Positions 5,808-9,059 of a stretch of DNA of 9,059 nucleotides are shown piece by piece. The notes under the pieces are model-generated. The model did no database searches. It was given only the letters and a program-made list of their open reading frames with translations, and was not told the DNA's origin. The translations under genes were made by a program, and so were the position numbers. Source of the DNA: Spirochaetaceae bacterium (GTDB taxonomy: Bacteria; Spirochaetota; Spirochaetia; Treponematales; Breznakiellaceae); NCBI GenBank assembly GCA_031278295.1, contig JAITKQ010000034.1, forward strand, positions 1 to 9,059. The letters are read 5' to 3'. Every line of letters starts with the position of its first letter. The first letter of the stretch is position 1.

Positions 5808-7874
5808 TCAGGACTTGTACCTTAGCCCCGCCGTCAGCGAGATGCCGGGCATGTAGTAGCCTGCAAACGACTCGTAGTGGGCGTTCAAAATGTTCCGCAA
5901 AGAGCCGAAAACGGTGAAATGTTTACCGATGTGCTGATTCACCGTGATGTGTACCGTACAGTGCGGTTCCAGCGGCATCTGATTCAGCGTGTCCGCGTAA
6001 CGGGTTGTCTCGTAATGGGCCGAAACCAGGAAGGAGCCGGTCTTCCATCCTAGGTCGGCCTGAAACCCGATGATGTGCGTCGGCATGTAGGGTATCCGGT
6101 AACTGTTCGCGAAACTCAAATTCCCGCTCAGAAGCCAGCTCAACTGAAACTGATAACTCGGCCCCAGCCTTAGACTTTCTATCCCGGCGCTCTGTATATT
6201 CAGGGTGAACGATGGCCGGATGTCGGCCCCGACGAAAAACGCCGTCCCTATGTTCTCAGGCGACCACCGGCCTCCCGCGCTCTTTACCCAGTGTATCGAA
6301 TCCTCCGTCCATTGCACGTAAGTCGTGGCGTCCACCCCAAACGTGTACGCCGTAGTATCCATACCGAGCATCTCGCTCAGCTTAAACTCCCCCGTCAAAT
6401 CCGCGCCCAAGCCGTCCTCAGGCTTCAGATTCGGGTTTCCGACAAACACGCTGTCAAGACTCCGGTAGTACAGATCGTCGAAGTCGGGAAACTTGAAACT
6501 GCGGAAGTAATTGTTCTTGAGTGTAAGGAGGGGCGTAGGCTCCCAGCGGAAGCCCAGCTTGGGCACAGCCGCGTTCTGTTTCGTGTCCGTCACCCCCTTC
6601 ACCGAAGCGATGATCATAAACGCCTTCACCGGCGAATACTCCCCCGTCAGGTACAGGCCGCCCATGTTCCCGGTCTTTACCGGGTCCGTTTCCGTGGCGC
6701 TCCGCGAATCGATGTACAGAAAACGCCAGTCGATCCCGGTGCGCAGCGTCAGCTTCTCGACGGGATACCAGTTCCAGCGGTTTATCGCCGTGATGTAGTT
6801 GTCGAAACTCTTGATGTCCACCCCGTAATTCGTGTTGGAATACTGGTAAGTGAGGGAGGCCTCCGTCCCCAGTTCGTCCCGGAAAATCACCGGCGCGTTG
6901 AACAGGATATTCTCGGTTACCTGAAAATCCCTCGCTTCGGCGTAGCCGGTGGAGTTGGGCGTAACAGGGAAGTTCCTGCCTGCCAGGTACATTTTGGTAT
7001 CGGAAAGGAGGGTAGTCGTGTCCGACATGTTCCAAGCAAACGTGGCCGCGCCGCCCGCGTCCAGCACCTCGTTGCTCACCTTGCGGCGGGCGAATCCGTA
7101 GTCGTCCTTGTACAGGTAATGGTTTCCGGCCCGGTTGCCGAAGATAGAGCCCTTAACGGAAAAGCGTTCCGCGCCGTACCCGGCAAAGAAACTGAGGCTC
7201 TGCATATCCACCAAATCTTCCGGGTGGGGGTCTCCGATAGCCCCGTTGGAGTGGCGCTCGTTGTACCGTGCCGGCAGGTAGCCGGTATTCGAGAAGGCGG
7301 CCCCGTAGTTCAGGCCGGCGGGCTGTTTTTTTATCGTGATGATGTTGATCACGCCGCCAAGCGCTCCCGACACGTTGTACTTGGTGTCCGAGCCTCCGTA
7401 GATCACCTCGATTCGCTCCACATCGTTGATGTTCACCTGGCTTACATCGAATTCGCCTGAGCGCGGGGAATTGGCGGGGACGCCGTCAACGAGGATCGCT
7501 ATGCGTTCCGTGTCAAAGCCGCGCAGATTCAGTTCCGTCTGGTTACCGTAGCCGCCGTAGCGGGTCACGCTCATGTCCAGCGCGTCCTCAAGGAGGGTGG
7601 CGAGGTCCTGGGCATTCCGCCTTTCTATCTCGTCCTTCGTGATCACCGTCATCTGCTGGGTAGTCTCCGGCGTTCCGGTAAGCGCTATCCCCTCATCCTC
7701 GCCGAAGTCGAAGTATTCGTCATACCCGCCGCCGTCCGATCCGGGAGGGGGCGGCGCTTCCCCGCCCGCAAGGTCCCCGCCCGTCGCTTCCTGAGCGAAA
7801 AGCGCCCGCGAAAGCGTCCATACAAGGCAGGCGGCAATCAAAACGCGCCTAGCGCGCCCTTTCATGTTGATCAC
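5808..7874 (-). CDS. TonB-dependent outer-membrane receptor
   Basis: This protein of about 688 residues is a ligand-gated porin that takes up a scarce compound across the outer membrane using TonB/ExbBD energy. A signal peptide (basic KGRARR, hydrophobic LIAACLVW, ending near ALFAQ) is followed by a Gly/Pro/acidic linker and a TonB-box-like segment (GIALTGTPETTQ). The plug domain covers roughly residues 70-185, with LNLRGFDTERIAILVDGVP and NVSGALGGVINIITIKK, both typical of the BtuB/FepA class. A barrel of about 500 residues ends with RNILNAHYESFAGYYMPG and GISLTAGLRY. The last two residues, KS, replace the usual terminal aromatic. The start is GTG at 7874: AGGGAG lies about 6 nt upstream, and GTGA overlaps the lipoprotein stop. 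An in-frame ATG at 7865 is the alternative. The frame stays open further upstream only because it crosses the lipoprotein gene. The ligand is unknown; iron chelates, haem, cobalamin or glycans are all possible. Confidence 0.92.
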   Translation of the reverse strand: MINMKGRARRVLIAACLVWTLSRALFAQEATGGDLAGGEAPPPPGSDGGGYDEYFDFGEDEGIALTGTPETTQQMTVITKDEIERRNAQDLATLLEDALDMSVTRYGGYGNQTELNLRGFDTERIAILVDGVPANSPRSGEFDVSQVNINDVERIEVIYGGSDTKYNVSGALGGVINIITIKKQPAGLNYGAAFSNTGYLPARYNERHSNGAIGDPHPEDLVDMQSLSFFAGYGAERFSVKGSIFGNRAGNHYLYKDDYGFARRKVSNEVLDAGGAATFAWNMSDTTTLLSDTKMYLAGRNFPVTPNSTGYAEARDFQVTENILFNAPVIFRDELGTEASLTYQYSNTNYGVDIKSFDNYITAINRWNWYPVEKLTLRTGIDWRFLYIDSRSATETDPVKTGNMGGLYLTGEYSPVKAFMIIASVKGVTDTKQNAAVPKLGFRWEPTPLLTLKNNYFRSFKFPDFDDLYYRSLDSVFVGNPNLKPEDGLGADLTGEFKLSEMLGMDTTAYTFGVDATTYVQWTEDSIHWVKSAGGRWSPENIGTAFFVGADIRPSFTLNIQSAGIESLRLGPSYQFQLSWLLSGNLSFANSYRIPYMPTHIIGFQADLGWKTGSFLVSAHYETTRYADTLNQMPLEPHCTVHITVNQHIGKHFTVFGSLRNILNAHYESFAGYYMPGISLTAGLRYKS

Positions 7875-7882
7875 TGTGGCTC
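7871..7882 (-). promoter_or_regulatory. Translation-coupling junction (GTGA) setting the receptor start
   Basis: The lipoprotein stop TGA (7873-7871) and a GTG codon (7874-7872) overlap as GTGA. AGGGAG, about 6 nt before the GTG and inside the last lipoprotein codons, is a good Shine-Dalgarno for GTG but lies about 15 nt from the ATG at 7865. This favours GTG as the receptor start and coupled translation of the two proteins. Confidence 0.6.
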
Positions 7883-8626
7883 CCTGTCCTGCGGAATAAC
7901 GATGCCCCAGGAAATAAACTCCGCCTCGTTTTCCGAATTGTTGGTTTTGATTGCATCCTCCAATGTTGCCGTTTCCGTATAATACCTTTTCCCGGCATAG
8001 AGGGCCGCCAGATCGACAGCGTTGGCCATCTGGACAAGGTCCGCTCCCAAAACACGGTAGTAGATGCCAAAGAAGGGCCGCCCCCCGGATTTGGACTCCG
8101 GCCACCCGTCAAGCCATCCGGGTGCGCAGCCGTCCAGGTACTCTATTATGATAGCGCCCCGGTTTTTGTTGCCGTTAAAGACGTTGACGGCCCTGACTAT
8201 GCCGACATAACGGGTCACCAGGTCGCCCCAGCCGCCGTTACCGCCCGTGCCGTCATCATTCTGGCCGTAGACCGTATCGTCGTAAAAGACAAAGTAGTCA
8301 TCATCGCCGGGTGGATTGATTCCCGATGGGTCCGTGTAGGTTTGTTTTTTCATGTTCGGGAACAGGTCTTTCTTTTTTGCCATCAGGGTTTCAAAGTCCT
8401 TCCACTTTCCGATGCGGTAGCCGTCCAGCCGGCCCATCCCCGCGTAGTGGGAGTACCAGACGCCGGACATACCGTCAAGGATGGCCTTAAAAGTATAATT
8501 CTCCGACTTGAAAGTTTCCGTACTATCCGCTCCGCCGAGCATACCGTAAAGATCGGCGCAACCTGAAAGCACGATCGAGGATAGAAAGACTGAACAAATA
8601 AAAGCCCTGTAAAAAGCCTTGTTCAT
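7871..8626 (-). CDS. Unrecognised lipoprotein partner of the TonB-dependent receptor
   Basis: This 251-residue protein has a lipoprotein signal: MNKAFYR, a hydrophobic stretch, then LSGC with Cys23 as the lipidation site. The mature part is about 229 residues, globular and aromatic-rich. Visible segments include GVWYSHYAGMGRLDGYRIGKW (its first 20 or so residues after about 53), DDDYFVFYDDTVYGQNDDGTGG, RGAIIIEYLDG, FFGIYYRVL and AVDLAALYAGKRYY. I do not recognise the family. The fused position before a TonB-dependent receptor resembles the receptor-plus-surface-lipoprotein layout of haem, cobalamin and glycan uptake systems, but no HmuY, BtuG or SusD motif is evident. The ATG at 8626 is chosen because it places the signal peptide at the N terminus, with a G-rich element (8639-8634) 7 nt upstream. 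The frame stays open to 8911, and an ATG at 8836 has a better Shine-Dalgarno. That longer form would bury the signal peptide. Confidence 0.75.
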   Translation of the reverse strand: MNKAFYRAFICSVFLSSIVLSGCADLYGMLGGADSTETFKSENYTFKAILDGMSGVWYSHYAGMGRLDGYRIGKWKDFETLMAKKKDLFPNMKKQTYTDPSGINPPGDDDYFVFYDDTVYGQNDDGTGGNGGWGDLVTRYVGIVRAVNVFNGNKNRGAIIIEYLDGCAPGWLDGWPESKSGGRPFFGIYYRVLGADLVQMANAVDLAALYAGKRYYTETATLEDAIKTNNSENEAEFISWGIVIPQDREPQ

Positions 8627-8927
8627 AAGCCTGCCCCCCGGACAGTACGATTCGAGCGCCGGCAGGTCGGGGAGCTTTATTCTGTTTTGGGGTTTAATAC
8701 ACCGCGGTAAACTTGTTTGCGCCTCTGCGTCGGGGCGCTTGATTCCGCTTTGTGAAAGATTCGGCGGGCAGGGGCCGGAGGCCGTGTTTGTGGCAGGGCA
8801 GGTGTTTTTTACAAAAGACAAGGTAACGGCTGTCATAAAAACCTCCGGTCTGAAGCGGACCGCGCCGATCAAAAGATGGCCGGCATAAACACAGGCAAGG
8901 CCCGCGGACAAACCTTGCTCATATTGG
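8627..8927 (-). promoter_or_regulatory. Leader region of the lipoprotein/receptor unit
   Basis: No promoter with both boxes is convincing. TATTAA on the minus strand near 8700-8695 is a possible -10 without a matching -35. On the minus strand GGAGG (8846-8842) precedes an ATG (8836-8834) by 5 nt, in frame with the lipoprotein. The CCGGAGG that contains it (8848-8842) is perfectly complementary to CCTCCGG further along the same RNA (8781-8775), so the site could be hidden in a hairpin. A CGGTC/GACCG stem-loop lies at about 8846-8862. I looked for a cobalamin riboswitch and found too few conserved parts. Confidence 0.35.
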
Positions 8928-8983
8928 ACTTGTTCAAGGACCTATTTGAATGTGGGCAAAAGCCCACGGGTTCTTGAACAAGT
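8928..8983. repeat. Large nested hairpin
   Basis: The arms ACTTGTTCAAGGACC (8928-8942) and GGTTCTTGAACAAGT (8969-8983) pair over 15 bp, with one G-T wobble. Nested inside is a second stem, GTGGGC (8952-8957) and GCCCAC (8962-8967), with an AAAA loop. It has no coding sense and lies upstream of the lipoprotein leader. Confidence 0.75.
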
Positions 8984-8986
8984 CTT

Positions 8987-9014
8987 GCAAAATGCAAAGC
9001 ATTTTGCCTTTTTT
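8987..9014 (+). terminator. Intrinsic-terminator-like hairpin reading rightward
   Basis: The arms GCAAAATGC (8987-8995) and GCATTTTGC (8999-9007) form a perfect 9-bp stem with a 3-nt AAA loop, followed on the + strand by C and six T (9009-9014). The stem is AT-rich but otherwise shaped like a terminator. No + strand gene in the last 7.5 kb needs one, so it may end a small RNA or be part of a repeat block. Confidence 0.45.
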
Positions 9015-9021
9015 CAGCGGA

Positions 9022-9053
9022 AGTTGTTCAGAAACTGAGGTTTCTGAACAACT
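9022..9053. repeat. Perfect 14-bp inverted repeat at the right end
   Basis: AGTTGTTCAGAAAC (9022-9035) and GTTTCTGAACAACT (9040-9053) are exact reverse complements separated by TGAG. The core TTGTTCA is shared with the hairpin at 8928 and the sequence CTGTTCAAAACTCC at 5478. It is probably an intergenic repeat or a terminator of a gene beyond the window; no T tract is visible before the window ends. Confidence 0.7.
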
Positions 9054-9059
9054 CTATTA

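Noticed and set aside
6291..7460. 389-codon open frame on the + strand opposite the TonB-dependent receptor
   Set aside because: It is the antisense shadow of a clearly conserved GC-rich receptor gene. Its product is rich in Arg, Val and His, has no domain pattern, and lacks a sensible ribosome site.
7875..8105. N-terminal extension of the receptor frame beyond GTG 7874
   Set aside because: The extension lies entirely inside the lipoprotein gene in another frame, and the signal peptide starts only after the GTG/ATG at 7874/7865.
8630..8940. Cobalamin riboswitch upstream of the lipoprotein/receptor unit
   Set aside because: The minus strand contains GACCTGCC, like the 3' end of the B12-box region, but the GGTG-AATCC core and the GCCACTG element are absent. 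One octamer is not enough.

Overview
The window looks like chromosomal DNA of a spirochaete, probably a Treponema-like gut symbiont. The clues are the AKGTGES-type start of the mature sugar-binding protein, the lipoprotein plus TonB-dependent receptor of a diderm cell, the leucine-rich-repeat (BspA-like) remnant, and intergenic spaces full of short GC-rich repeats and hairpins. The assignment is inference; there is no rRNA or other marker gene. I see no tRNA, CRISPR array, transposase or phage gene.

Layout. Positions 1-375 hold no credible gene but carry a small tandem-repeat cassette, then an AT-rich promoter. Positions 379-1232 hold two Rrf2-family regulators on the + strand that overlap by 4 nt. 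The first keeps an IscR-like three-cysteine iron-sulfur site and the second has lost it. Positions 1233-1636 hold a 16-base C tract, a frameshifted remnant of a leucine-rich-repeat surface protein, and a strong inverted repeat.

Positions 5137-1637 (minus strand) form a complete sugar-type ABC importer operon in the order double ATPase, RbsC-like permease, secreted solute-binding protein. Its leader (about 5140-5371) has a good sigma-70-type promoter, four CAAC/GTTG dyads, and a 27-codon upstream reading frame with a strong Shine-Dalgarno. Positions 5469-5807 are a gene-free spacer of repeats and terminator-like hairpins.

Positions 8626-5808 (minus strand) hold a two-gene unit: an unrecognised lipoprotein, then a TonB-dependent outer-membrane receptor whose GTG start overlaps the lipoprotein stop (GTGA). 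The right end (8627-9059) is the leader of this unit plus three consecutive near-perfect hairpins.

How the parts work together. The ABC operon should import a monosaccharide or related small polar compound across the inner membrane. The lipoprotein/receptor pair should take up a scarce ligand (metal chelate, haem, cobalamin or glycan) across the outer membrane. The Rrf2 pair could sense iron-sulfur or redox state, but nothing in the window ties it to either transport unit except proximity. Nothing is clearly a new defence or mobile system. The most unusual elements are the asymmetric Rrf2 pair, the translationally coupled lipoprotein/receptor unit with its odd leader, and the ABC operon leader.
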